Assembly: GCA_052171895.1 (NCBI GenBank)
Contig: JBQMRN010000005.1
Location: 117,598 to 181,597, forward strand
Length of the DNA: 64,000 bases
Direction: 5' to 3'
Source: Arsenophonus sp052171895
GTDB taxonomy: Bacteria; Pseudomonadota; Gammaproteobacteria; Enterobacterales; Enterobacteriaceae
Within the stretch, counting starts at the first letter, position 1. Each line of letters opens with the position of its first letter. Under the pieces are notes generated by a model. That model was not told the DNA's origin. It searched no databases and saw only the letters and a program-made list of their open reading frames with translations. Of the stretch, positions 11,883-22,280 are shown one piece after another. A program made the translations under genes and the position numbers.

Positions 11883-13275
11883 ATGAGGGTATGGAAAGCT
11901 CGCCTCTGGAGCCGCCTCTTTTCGTGGCATATCGTTTCAGTTAGACGATAACGAGGGGGCGTTCACCTGGACACTGGTACAGGTTCATGAATATCCAAAT
12001 TGGGACAAGCCGTATACAGAAAAATCTTTAGGGGTGTGCCACCACCCGACGCTATAGCATCAGCGCCTATTTGATCATGGAATAATTTTTCATAATCCAG
12101 CGATCGGATGATAGTGGCTATCGATACGCTGGAGCCGATAACATTGCTAGATCCCTATTACGACGGAATTGTTGTTTGTATTGATAGCTAGGTAAGAGTG
12201 AATTATAGCAGGCACGAGGAGTAGAATGTATAGCGTCAGCTTTAGCATGGTTGAGGCTTACAAGCTATCATCTTTCTCAACAGCAGGTATTTGTAACGGG
12301 TTAAATGCTAATTTCTTCCAATTCATCCCTGAATAATCGCGTTGATAAAGCATTTGCTAACGTTTGCTTAAAATATTTACCGGATTTTGCACAGGCTGTG
12401 CAACATCTTAAGGCATACTAAAAGTATGATTAACAATGTCAGCAAAGCTTTTATACACTATCGATAGTACACTATCGATAGCGGCATTACGACCGCGTCA
12501 AGACTACTCCATGGCGATATTTTAGTGATATTAAACCCCGGCCCACGGGCTCATATTCGGTAAAAAACTTGCTCGACGAAATACAATACATTTGGAGTGC
12601 TGGCAGGCGCACATAGAGGATGCAGCGACACCGCTATAGTACAGCAAATCAAGATACTATCCAGTGTAATACTATGACATGATTTATCCCCGCGTGTGGT
12701 ATGAAAAAGTGACAGGCTCAAGCGTATAAGCTGAGCGCGTTCAAGCTAATATAATGCTCTTATTGCCACGCTGTTTTAAGCACTACAGCGATCTTTGAAG
12801 TAGCTTGCCGATTAACATAATTACCACACTCCACGGGAGGTGTGTATAGTATACCAAGCACGTTACCGATTAATCAACGAGGAAAACATCAGGTACACGT
12901 CAATAATTTCCCATCCATCCCGCACATTACACGCGATTTTATATGGCAGGTAGTAATATTTGAAGGCATAGCGATGATAAGAGGTGGGATGTGTTGCTCA
13001 CATGTGCGAGAAACCCTGAATAAAACCATCGATCACAAACAAGCATTAAAGATCGATGATCCCCTTTCCTTGCCTTTCAGCATCTTAAAAGCGCTGCTAC
13101 ACAGCTGGTATAAATCAAAAAAAACAGTCACTTGTACCCAAAAAGAAGTCCTACTGGCATTGCTTCTTGCCGCTAACTGGTATGACAATATGGCACGAGA
13201 AACTCATATTACCAGTTGAAATGTAGTTAATTATCCTAGCTTTATGCTGGTAAAACACTTGAGAATATCCGCAAG
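11883..13275 (+). pseudogene. Phage DNA circularisation protein (Mu gpN-like), degenerate
   Basis: Mu gpN-type proteins belong to the tail tip. The start MRVWKARL corresponds to the W.A.L...FRGV.F family start; QVHEYPNWDKPYTE is readable in the next frame near 11980, followed by LLDPYYDGIVVCIDS near 12150 and VRVNYSRHEE. The C-terminus LALLLAANWYDNMARETHIT then S.NVVNYPSFMLVKHLRI (13155-13270) matches the gpN C-terminal pattern (YGN..RE..I..RN.I..P.F). The clean stretch from 12842 to 13219 is therefore partly its 3' end and partly a shifted frame. Confidence 0.65.
12455..12482 (+). repeat. 14-bp tandem duplication with one mismatch
   Basis: ACACTATCGATAGT (12455-12468) is followed directly by ACACTATCGATAGC (12469-12482). 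Each unit contains the palindrome CTATCGATAG. It lies in the gpN relic and looks like slippage. Confidence 0.85.
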
Positions 13276-13276
13276 A

Positions 13277-14400
13277 TAACTGAGTATATGATCTTTAGCA
13301 TCAACAGGCGCGAATATGGCGAGCAGCTGCCTGGGGGTGGACGCTGCGTTCAAATTTCAACAAAAATAGAGCGACTTTTACGTGATTTCAATGTGAAAAT
13401 TACCAGCCATACTTGCCGATAAATCGGAAAGTATAGCATTATAGCCAAGAATTAAAAAAAGATAAACTTATCAAACTTCTGATGGGGGAAAGATAAAGTA
13501 TTAACCGACTTGATCGAAGCAATCCTAATAGGCTATGACGCTAAGAACATCTAAATTGGCCTCACTGGTTAGAGGTAAGACAGCTGATTTAATTGATTGC
13601 GCAGCCAACTCAACTATATTTACTGGAAAAACATTTTATTAAATAGCATCAGAACTAACAAAACCCTTTGGTATTAAAAGGTGGATCATTACCCAAAAAG
13701 CCTATAAATGACGCTACAGATTTTAGGCGAATTTATGGGAAGAAAAACTTTATTCATAAGGTGCTAAACAAAGCCCTAGAAAGCCAACAAATGCTAATCT
13801 TGGATGATGAAGACGGAAATCTATTAATATTGGAATTGTCGGCAATTATCGTGCAACAACTGCACTTGTCTTGGAAGAAATATTTTCACCTGTGATACTG
13901 AACAGAGTATCTGTAAACGTTTTTGTAAATATCAAGTAGGGTGGTGGCGGGTGAAACGATTGGGTGATAATGGAGATTTCAGGGAAGCGATATTAACTGC
14001 CATTTTGCCTAAAAAGCCAAAAGACAGCTAGATAAAACGCTATCGTCCGCACCTACATTCAATAATCCAGTAATGCAACCATGAGCATCCAAGCTGTAAA
14101 GCATGTAGCGAATTTGAAACCAAACAGCAAGCAGCCAGAACAGAAAAATAATTTATACGGTACAAGGTTGGCGGCAAGGTAACGGCAGTCTGTAGAAACC
14201 TAACCATCAGTTGATTATTTTTAATCCGGTACTTGGTTTTTAACAACCACGAACTACTGATTAGTTAGGTGCTGTATACGTAGGATGGGAAGTGGTAGGT
14301 TATGCAAATTACGTATGACTCTCGACCTGAAAATCGCCTATATTCCGCTGCTTAAAGGATTAAAAGAGAAAAAGACATACGATAGATATCAGCGACATAC
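13277..14400 (+). pseudogene. Phage baseplate hub protein (Mu gpP-like), degenerate
   Basis: The hub protein sits at the centre of the contractile baseplate. Readable parts: FSINRREYGE and ISTKIERLLRDFNVKITSHT near 13290-13420, VRGKTADLIDCAANSTIFTG near 13568-13630, SELTKPFGI near 13650 and VGNYRATTALVLEEI near 13840. The motif GRSKTADLVDCSA, followed by a PFGI segment, is typical of Mu gp44/P proteins. Many stops and shifts are present. Confidence 0.65.
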
Positions 14401-14449
14401 AGAAATTTTTGATAGTGATGCCAATCGAAATTTTAAAATATTCTTTTTC

Positions 14450-15105
14450 TTTAATTAACCTATTAATCAGTGCAGTAATGCGAAATATTTTTTGTTTGTA
14501 GCGCGACACAAGCATTTTCTTTTACGCGCCTATAGTCTTGAGCGGTAATATAACGCCTGAATAACACGACCGCTTCTTGCTAACAGGTTGATATATCCAT
14601 GGATGGCGAAGGGTAAAATGAAAGGCGGTATGGAATACTTAGAGCCTTATGGTTTTACCTCGATGGCTTGCAAGGGAAATAAGCAGGATCGCGCTATTCT
14701 TCAGTGGCGATACCGCTCCTCCTTACGGCATTGATTAATCTCGCTGAGCGTTGCTATTAGTTTAATGTGTTGAAAAAGGAAGAGCTGGCTATTTAAAATA
14801 CCGATGAAGGCGGATACCATCATGCCAAACACGAACGGTTGATAGAGGCAAGGGAGAGATACATTTTTTCTCAATGCTAAAAGTAAGATTGAAATAACGA
14901 TAGCCAGCTTTATTGTTCAACCTAAAAAACAAGATCCAGGTAGGTAACCCACAGGTAGAAACATCAGGAAAATTTATGGCGCTTCAATCCATCATTGCAC
15001 AATGTGATATATAGAACAAACAAGGCTCAATGAGTAGCATGCGAGTGCAGTATAACGGACATACACACAAAGGTGATAGTGCTAGGATTAACGAGAACCC
15101 CTAAT
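14450..15105 (+). pseudogene. Phage baseplate spike protein (Mu gp45-like), degenerate
   Basis: The central spike punctures the cell envelope. LINLLISAVMRNIF near 14455 and KMKGGMEYLEPYGFTSMACK at 14615-14680 match the Mu gp45 pattern (..DGVEHFEPYGFTS.P..GAE). Further on QWRYRSS (IVVA..DRRYR-like), KADTIMPN and a C-terminal GHTHKGDS block near 15057 (SHTH.GDSG in the family) support it. Broken by stops. Confidence 0.65.
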
Positions 15106-15121
15106 CAAGTAATAAAATAAG

Positions 15122-15530
15122 ATGCTAATTTTAAACGATAGGGGGCCCATTCATGCCTACCAGAAGGTACCGAGCAATTAACCAGTGCTTTGTGATTATC
15201 TCATTATTTACCTAGCGTTCTACTATGGCGCGGAACTTGATGATGATACTGATAGGCTGTTCTGATTGTGGTGATAATGTGCCAAACCGTACAAAACGAG
15301 CAGATTTACCTCTCGATGCATTTGCTGAAACGCACGATTTTAATCCCATAAGACAGCGCAGAAGGCGAAAGAATATATCGCTAAGACGCTCAAGTGGATG
15401 ATAGAAGATGGTATTGCGCATTAGTTCGATATCGACGTCGTACACACACTCAGACATTGATAGATTAACCAAAACAGTCATCCTTACCTTTCCTCACCAT
15501 AACACAAAAACGATAAGCATCAACAATCTC
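15122..15530 (+). pseudogene. Phage baseplate wedge protein (Mu gp46-like), degenerate
   Basis: A small baseplate protein. VISLFT at 15195 and KEYIAKTLKWMIEDGIAH, then FDIDV (15370-15440), match the gp46 family (LVISLFTD....AR.YA.EAL.WL..DG.A..V.V). It lies between the spike and gp47-like genes, as in Mu. At least three frameshifts or stops occur. Confidence 0.55.
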
Positions 15531-15539
15531 TTGAACGTA

Positions 15540-16650
15540 ATTCATGCAAAAATAGCATTTCTTGCGCCAGAGACACACACTACTACAATTGATTAATACT
15601 ATTCGCGGGAACTTTGCTCGTGCGGTTTAATGAAGACAATAGCGTATGTACCATCTTGATGCGGAGGTGTATGCCAGAGTACAAGCCGCAGGAATTTACA
15701 CCTTATACGGTTATATCGATTATTCAGCGAGAAAGATTTTACATGAGCTGACAGATGAAGTTGGTTGATATAATCACGGCAACATCAAGCTCAAACCAAC
15801 ATAAAAGCGCAACGAAAACGAATGTTTTTATTCGCTTAGAATTGGTACAAAATGCATATCAATATATTCTGATACGAAAATACTCCGTAATGATGGAGAA
15901 CTCTAGACTTTAATTTTAACCATAAAAGCAGTAAACGCTGTACTTTGCGTTCCAGTCATTGCAAAAAACAGAGGTCAGGCTGGCAATTGCAAAAACGGTA
16001 TAGCACTATGTCTGGCAGACCCAATAACAGGACTCCTGTCATCTACCTAGTACCGATAATATCATGACGGAAATAAATATTGAAAACTTAGATAACTAGC
16101 GACAATATATCATCGTTACACGCTGGTACCATATGCCACAAAGCCAGGGCGGACAATGATTATATCCGCTTGGCGAAAAGTCCTGGAAATAAGCCGAGTA
16201 TGGACATATCGATACAAGAACGGTATCTGCGCTGTTGAGGTCATGGTGGTGAGTAACGATGCTGACCCATCCACGGGGGGGTGGCACTGCATCCCCACAC
16301 AGGAAATTTAACCAAACTCAAAGAGCACATCTTTTACCCCTTACCCCTGTGCTGCTAGTGACATAACGATCTTTTCTGGCACTACAAAACTTTTCCCATC
16401 TTGATAGCCTTATCAAGGGATATACTAGAAATATAGACAGCGGGGTTATCGCGAAAATTAAACCCTTCTTAGAGCGAGAAGAGAAACCCGGCAGCAAGCT
16501 TTTTATATCACCTCTCGCTGAAGCTATCAGTCTTGCACGGCAGGTAAAAGATCACGCATCGACTTATTGCGTCAACGAGAAATATTGAATTGTCTAATAC
16601 GGAACTGCCGATCTTGGCAAGATGGCAAGATAACGTGGAAAATATAAGTA
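15540..16650 (+). pseudogene. Phage baseplate protein J-like (Mu gp47-like), degenerate
   Basis: Baseplate wedge protein. LDAEVYARVQAAGIYTLYGY then IDYSARKIL at 15660-15740 is a strong match to the gp47/BPJ N-terminal region (VLARV.AGAVHGLYGYLDW.ARQ..PDT). LTIKAVNAVLCV near 15910 and EISRVWTYRYKNGICAVEVM near 16185-16255 match the later region (VPGV.RAWVYP...G.GTV.V.FV). Stops interrupt it throughout. Confidence 0.7.
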
Positions 16651-16654
16651 ATAA

Positions 16655-17228
16655 TGACTGTAATGAGCAATCTAGAGCAGGAATGAATATACGTAATTGT
16701 TGTTAGCGTTATTACCAGCTGAGCCTACATGCCGATGAAGAAGATTCGCTTATTAAATAGATGGCACCTTCACTATCACAGGCTCATCAACACGCCGATA
16801 GCCTAATAATTAAAATTAACCTTGCCTAATCAGTTTAATTAATTAACCGCTATGAAAATTTATGCGGATTGCCTGATAACTATTTAGCTAATAGAGCGCA
16901 AACGCTAGGAGCAAGACAACAAGTTCTTGATACAAAAGTTAATACGATTTGCGTTATAAATAAAGCCTACATTTTAAAATGTAACTAGAAATATTGAGTA
17001 TCTTCTCCATCTGCAACGATCGAAGAATTTTAACATTTTTTTAAAATACAAGATCTGAGATTGGGTGACAAGTGGATCTACTACTGAAGAGAATGTACGC
17101 TGGATTAGCTGTAGCAGTTCTTGCTATGAATCAATTTGGACGTGTGGGAAGTATCGCAGTGGAATATGTTATTGAGCGTCAATCTTCTTCATATACACAA
17201 GTACTTTTTGCTTACACTACAGGAGAAA
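16655..17228 (+). pseudogene. Phage tail protein, Mu gp48-like (DUF2313), degenerate
   Basis: The protein links baseplate and fibre. CGLPDNYLANRAQTLGARQQ then VLDTKVNTI at 16863-16950 is a clear gp48-family block (AGLPD.....AQTL..RR..L..K....GG), followed by SSPSATIEEF near 17002 and the C-terminal ECTLD..., with IERQSSSYTQVLFAYTTGEN (17172-17230) corresponding to the conserved CVIER.KPAHT.V.FAY end. Frames shift twice. Confidence 0.7.
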
Positions 17229-18195
17229 ATGATACATAGGATTGATACCTCCAGCGCAAAAAAAGATAAATTCGAACAGGGTAAAAAGCGCTTCAGCAAC
17301 AAGGTTCCCGACAACAGGAATATTGTCAACAAAGTTGAATAGTAATTTTATGATGCACTACAGAAAGAAATTTCTACGGTGGTTTAGGAACGTGTAGATA
17401 TGCAGAGGTATTCGTCTTAATAAAAACCAGCATGACTACCTTTATCAAGCGGTAAAAAATTATTTGAGGTAGAAGCGAATAAAGCAAAACTCGCCTTAAT
17501 TAAGTGTGCGACACTTAATTTAAATACACTAAACAAACAGCTTACAAAAGCCATTCTTGGCAATGATGCGAAATTTTCAAAAGCAGTGATTAATTTAATA
17601 AATTAAAAATTAGCAAAAAATCAAAATATGGCAGAAATAAACCCCCCAAACAAAATCTTTTTTAAACCTTAGTTTTATGGAATAATAATTAACATTTTAT
17701 ATCCCCTGTGAGGATTGTTGTCTTTTTCACACAAAACAAAAACCCTAATACATTATTTTCAAATATAAAGTGCTAATATTTTACCGAAATAAAACTATCT
17801 AACTTACCTAACGCGAATAATTCTAATCTATTAAATTAGGGGGAGACTAACTCCATTAAACTAATAGAAACAAAATTACTAGAACATAGACATGCTTTTT
17901 CAGGTATTACCTGAAGCTATAATTATGAAAAAACAACTAATACAACCGGACAGCACACGCATAGAACTATAGAAAATATGGTGGTAGTAAGGGATCATTT
18001 GCTTACGCTTAAGGTTGCGTTAAGTGGTAGCGTTAATGTAATAACCTCTTCGAGTGAAGCGCACTTATATACTAGTACTATCGCTACTCACAGACATACT
18101 GTTTCAGGTACAATTTAAAAGTTGGAAAGTGACCACGAAATTAATATAACGAATGCTTTTATTACTTTAATGGACTGGTGTATCGTACTCATTAA
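17229..18195 (+). pseudogene. Phage tail fibre protein, degenerate
   Basis: Receptor-binding fibre. ATG 17232 starts MIHRIDTSSAKKDKFEQGKK with FSNKVPDNRNIVNKVE next, the standard start of enterobacterial contractile-tail fibres (HRIDT.TA..DKFG.GK.GF..G.P...). FYDALQKEISTVV follows after a stop. The middle is AT-rich and unreadable; near 17880-18190 repeated short His-containing pieces (HRHAFSG, HTHRTI, HRHTVSGT) resemble a shaft or collar region. The end is undefined. Confidence 0.65.
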
Positions 18196-18214
18196 AATTT
18201 ATTAATTTTGCTTA

Positions 18215-18610
18215 AATTTTTTAGCCACTCGAGATCGATCCAGCGCGGTATTTATATCGACCCAGTTAAGTAATACAGAGTATTTTTCTAGGCCAGCAAT
18301 GAGACTTTTTTAGCTTTTATCATCATCTTAAGGTCTGATGCATCCTGCAAAAGCGCTATAATTTTTCTACCTGCTCAAGCAGATAATCTCGTTTATGGGT
18401 CGATTGCTCTTTAAGTTTATCTCCTGTGATAGCGTTGCGAAACAACCTGATCAACGAGAAAACATCATTTTGGTTAGGTGGTACAGCCTATTTATGAGAT
18501 TCATATATTTCAGCTTATGCTGCATCGATCGAAACAAAAAGCACTGATAGCACATAGCCAATTGAACGTATAATTCCGTTGGTTTTATACTCAATTTTCA
18601 TTGTATCTAG
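18215..18610 (-). pseudogene. Phage tail fibre assembly protein (Tfa-like), degenerate, inverted
   Basis: On the minus strand, opposite to the rest of the tail operon, the sequence reads KIEYKTNGIIRSIGYVLSVL (near 18600), AVPPNQNDVFSLI and LFRNAITGDKLKEQ (about 18420-18480), then an AGLEKYSVLLNWVDINTALD end near 18295-18235. This matches lambda/Mu-type tail fibre assembly chaperones (W..YRVLLNRVDTSTAPDI..P). Inverted orientation followed by an invertase gene suggests the second half of an invertible fibre cassette. Confidence 0.6.
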
Positions 18611-19325
18611 CTGAAATAACTTCTGACACTCATGCCAGTCTTGATCCGTATTCCGAGATAAGAAAAATCATACAAATAGCGTTGTTCTATCCGTTTTTTA
18701 TTAAAAATCATGAGAATAGAGCGATTAAATTTTTAATATTTTCTTTACATCAACCACACATTTATCTAGCTACCCATTAATGTTTTTTATGAGACGGGGC
18801 TAGAAATATCTAATGCACATAGTCATCAATATTATCGTTCGTTATACACGCCGCTAATCACATAGAATGGATCATTACTATAGCCCCTCCCCTTTCCCTG
18901 CCTTACCATAGTTGAACCTACTGCATATGCCACCAGTTGAATTTCCTTTAAGAACCGAATATGGTATTAATATAATTTCAGGTAACACAGCCGTTTGCTA
19001 CATGATCCATATGTTCTCAAATATTGCTTTGTGCTTCATTTGCAGGTGCGGTAATCTACCCACTTAACGCTTCATCTCAAACTCGGCCAGTAATATCACT
19101 ATTTTATGATAAGCAAAGGTTCTTTCACTCCATTAAAATAGTTAAAATTTAATCAAGAGTGTGATACCTACGTTAACACGTACCGTCGGTACGTTTATCG
19201 AGTACATTTTTGCACAATTTATCGTTTCCGACAAACTAAGGTTTTATATAATTTATAATTAAGCTTAAATTTTAATCAAAACCAGCAATAATTAGAAAGT
19301 TAAAAAGGTAGTATAATAGACTAAA
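18611..19325. other. Unassigned tract between Tfa relic and invertase relic
   Basis: No family was recognised on either strand. By analogy with Mu (S-U, then inverted U'-S', then gin), the minus strand here could have encoded an alternative fibre C-terminus, but no readable block supports that. Confidence 0.3.
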
Positions 19326-19329
19326 AATA

Positions 19330-19835
19330 GCAAAATAGACTATATGAAGATATCAAAAAATAATAAAAACAGCTATTTATATCAAAATCATTGATTACTT
19401 AAATTATGAAGATATTTTTTAAGGATAAAATCAGCAGAAAAATAGGCTAGAGACACACTTAAAGGCTTGCATTAAAACGTCCTTTAAATTGCTTAAAAGC
19501 AGGCGATACGTTAGTAGTTTGGAAACTCGATAGGTGGCTGCTCTTGGGCGCCAGCATAAAACATTTAATTATTTTAATCTCTTGACTGGAAGAAAAGAAG
19601 ATTCATTTTTATAGTTTGACGGATTCAATTAACACCTCCTAATTCACAGATCTTTTTTTTCTTTCATGTAATGAGTAGGGTTGGTTAGCACAAATAGAAC
19701 CAGAACTGATTGTGAACGTACTCAGGCGGATTTAGGAGTGTTGTATGGGATCTTATTAGCCAGCATCTACAAATATTGTTCAGTTAATTGAAATGGTCAA
19801 ACAAGTCAAAGTGGCTTTGATGAAAATAAGAGTAT
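19330..19835 (+). pseudogene. Serine recombinase, Gin/Hin DNA invertase type, degenerate
   Basis: Such invertases flip fibre segments to change host range. Readable: EDIF.KDKISRKI near 19410, LKAGDTLVVWKLDR at 19495-19535 (the typical GDTLVVWKLDRLGRS block), IKHLIILIS, IHFYSLTDSINTS at 19600-19637 and FFFHVM near 19657 (MG.FFFHVMGALAEMERELI in the family), with a SGGF or TQADLG segment after. The N-terminal catalytic serine region is not readable. Stops and shifts make it inactive. It lies beside the inverted fibre assembly relic. Confidence 0.7.
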
Positions 19836-20004
19836 ATTTCTGTGCTCTGAGTGTAAAAATAGCTTGCTATTTATAGACGTTTTAGCTTCAAATATTATGA
19901 ATTGTATCATCTTATTGTATCTATATGAATAGATAACAACATCTTATCTAAATGAGATATAGTTAAAACCGTGTAAGGGGATATGTAATGGCGCTTTCTA
20001 TATA

Positions 20005-21190
20005 TTGAATATTGAACTATTAAAATTTTCTGTGTATTGCTATAGCATTTGCGCTTTCTGCATGTATATTGTCATTAAAACGATAAGAAGATTCAATTGA
20101 GGCAATCTCTATAAAAAAATAGGACAAATGCTGATTGTTGGTCTTGATTGCTTTGAGTTAGGATGCAACAACCCAATTTACTTACTATTCAAATTAGATA
20201 GATTAGAGGGAGGGGGGGAGGAATTATTCTGTTTGAATATAATTTTAAGAAGAAATCTTCCAAAGAAATATTAAACATTCTACTTAATTATAGAAATTAA
20301 TAATAGCATTAGAAATATGACTAAAGAAGCCAATCAACATAGAGCTAATTCAACAGAACCTTCATTACCTTTAATTATCGCAGTTGATTATGAAGGTGTG
20401 AGCTATAAGAGCGCTTAAATAGGCGCTATGCTTTTCCTAAAATCTATTCTGCATAACAACTTTCAAAATTACTCGCTAAGGAAAGGAATCAGCAAGCTTA
20501 AAAATATGGGTAAAACTTTAGAACCTTCAGTATTAATGCGAACTTTGCTACAGTTATTGATCTTTTTCATAGGCCAGAAATATTTATTAAATGATAAAGA
20601 CTGTAGCTTTTTAAGCAGTCCTGAAAAGTAGAAAAGAATACTCAATTATTATCTCATAGTTATAGAAAATATAGAATAAGTTGTGCTTATAAACACTTTC
20701 CTTAGCATGATAGTGTAGTAGAGTGATACTAACTTAGGTTTTATTGATATAACTGATATACTTGGCAGCAAAAAGAATTAGAACTGTATCTATACCAACT
20801 TACTTAAAAAATAGATGCCAGATTGTTATGATTACACATGTTGTTAATGGTAATTTAGATCCTAGCGGCAAACCAGCTACTTTATCTAAGGCTATAATAC
20901 AAGAAATTTACGAAATGAAATTGGATTTTAGAGTATTGTTAGCACCGATTACATGCAAATGAGGAGGGGTATCTCAGATAATTATACCTTGACTGAAGCA
21001 TTAAAGCTGTCTATTAATGCTTGTGGCGGGCCCCCCGATATCAGATATGGTGATTTTTAGTAATTAGCAATCTTCTATTTAGAAAAATTCCTGCTGGTAT
21101 CATTGAAATTATTTATGCTCATATGAAATCAGCTAAGATTAAAATAAGCTAAATTGAAAGCACATTATCAATGTATAATGCATACCTAAA
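20005..21190 (+). pseudogene. Family 3 glycoside hydrolase (beta-hexosaminidase type), degenerate
   Basis: GH3 enzymes of this type remove N-acetylglucosamine from glycans or peptidoglycan fragments. In order: a hydrophobic N-terminal stretch near 20020, IGQMLIVGLDCFELGC (20123), FEYNFKKKS after a shift (20235), LPLIIAVDYEGV (20367, family LPLFIAIDQEGG), LGINVNFAPV-like traces, the SSPEK block (20620), KHFP (20690), NLGFIDITDI (20733), VMITHVVNGNLDPSGKPATL then SKAIIQEI (20826-20910), GVSQI then TLTEALKLSINACGG (20968-21030) and a C-terminal AHMKSAKIK. The enzyme signature is clear but frames change many times. It may be phage cargo or a host gene beside the prophage. Confidence 0.65.
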
Positions 21191-21752
21191 GAATAAATTG
21201 TTACGTGCACGAAAAAACATTATCAACATAACTCACATAAAATAATGATATATAAATAGATTGTGAATCAATTTTTTGATAGAGATGGATATACCTAATT
21301 AATTTGAAGATGCAGGGTATAAAGCTAGATGGCTATATTTCCAGCGCTTTCTTCCTATCCAGCAGAAAGCATAGATAAAAGAAGTATCTTGCATACGGGT
21401 TTGCCGTGCATCTTGAAGTTTATTAAGTATATATCATGGATATTGTGTTATACATATTTTAATCAAAATTCTCAAACAAAATAAAATGGCTACTATAAAA
21501 ATAACATACCATTTATCGCCTATTTTAGCTTCAAAATATTGCTAGTAACATCATGTACGGGATATTTAACTACCCTGAACTACTGCTAAAAAAATTAGGT
21601 CGGTGATGAATCAAGTTTAAATACATTGGCAGCAACCATAGAGACACATACTGACTTTCCTTCATTACCTCACAACAAACTCTATTCAGATTCCACATCA
21701 TCTTCTCGCTCTCATCACAAATAGTGTAGTAGATTAATTTAAAAAAAGGTTT
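21191..21752. other. Stretch without recognisable gene
   Basis: AT-rich sequence between the GH3 relic and the AlpA-like relic. I see no readable protein block, RNA gene or IS end in it. Confidence 0.4.
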
Positions 21753-21940
21753 ATGAAAATAGCAACCCGTTATATCAGATTTAACGAAATGTGCCAGCTA
21801 ACCGGGCAAAAGCCATCCGACAGCTTGTGGCGAATATAAGCAAAAAAAGAAAGAATTTCCGGCGGCGCCGCAGAAAAGCTTAATATGAACGTTTCTTGGA
21901 TAGCCTGAATCTATCTATGAAAAGCGGGTAAGTAAACAGC
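21753..21940 (+). pseudogene. AlpA-family phage/island regulator, degenerate
   Basis: Small helix-turn-helix activators of this family control excision genes of P4-like elements. ATG 21753 gives KIATRYIRFNEMCQLTGQKP then SDSLWRI, corresponding to R.IRFKE...LTG.SRSTIWR, a stop, then AKKERISGGAAEKL and a frameshifted SWIAESIYEWIE-like end (family GG...W...EI.EWI). It lies less than 100 bases from the tRNA-Arg gene, a common arrangement at integrated elements. Confidence 0.6.
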
Positions 21941-22014
21941 TTCCTAACAACACCTGTTAGAACACCTTTACTTATAACGGCACCTATCAAAATATCTACA
22001 AGATGTTGATTTAT

Positions 22015-22091
<77 letters not shown>

Positions 22092-22280
22092 CTTAAAAAG
22101 ATGCTAATTTAGCAATAAAATAATGTCGTTGGCTTATCCAGCAGTTCCTAAGCACTAAGTCAACGTCTTCTCAGTGAAAATTATTTATCTGGTTATTTTC
22201 TAGCTATTAATAAAACTGACACCATCGCTTTCTTCTGACAAAATAGCAGTATCCAATGTTTTTATGGACTAATGAAATAA

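Larger units (their letters stand above)
1..21940 (+). mobile_element. Degenerate prophage, HK97-like head and Mu-like contractile tail
   Basis: Fragments of about twenty consecutive phage morphogenesis genes can be read across frames on the plus strand, in the usual order: terminase, portal, protease, capsid, head-tail joining, sheath, tube, tape measure, baseplate, fibre, invertase. None is intact; stops and frameshifts occur every few dozen codons. The left end lies outside the window. The right end is placed just before the tRNA-Arg gene, next to an AlpA-like relic. The combination of an HK97-type head with a Mu-type tail resembles Shigella phage SfV-like hybrids, from family knowledge. 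No integrase, repressor or lysis gene was recognised here. Confidence 0.85.

Noticed and set aside
12842..13219. Stand-alone 125-residue protein
   Set aside because: Its C-terminus is the gpN C-terminal region; the earlier part is an uninterrupted stretch of the same decayed gene in mixed frames.
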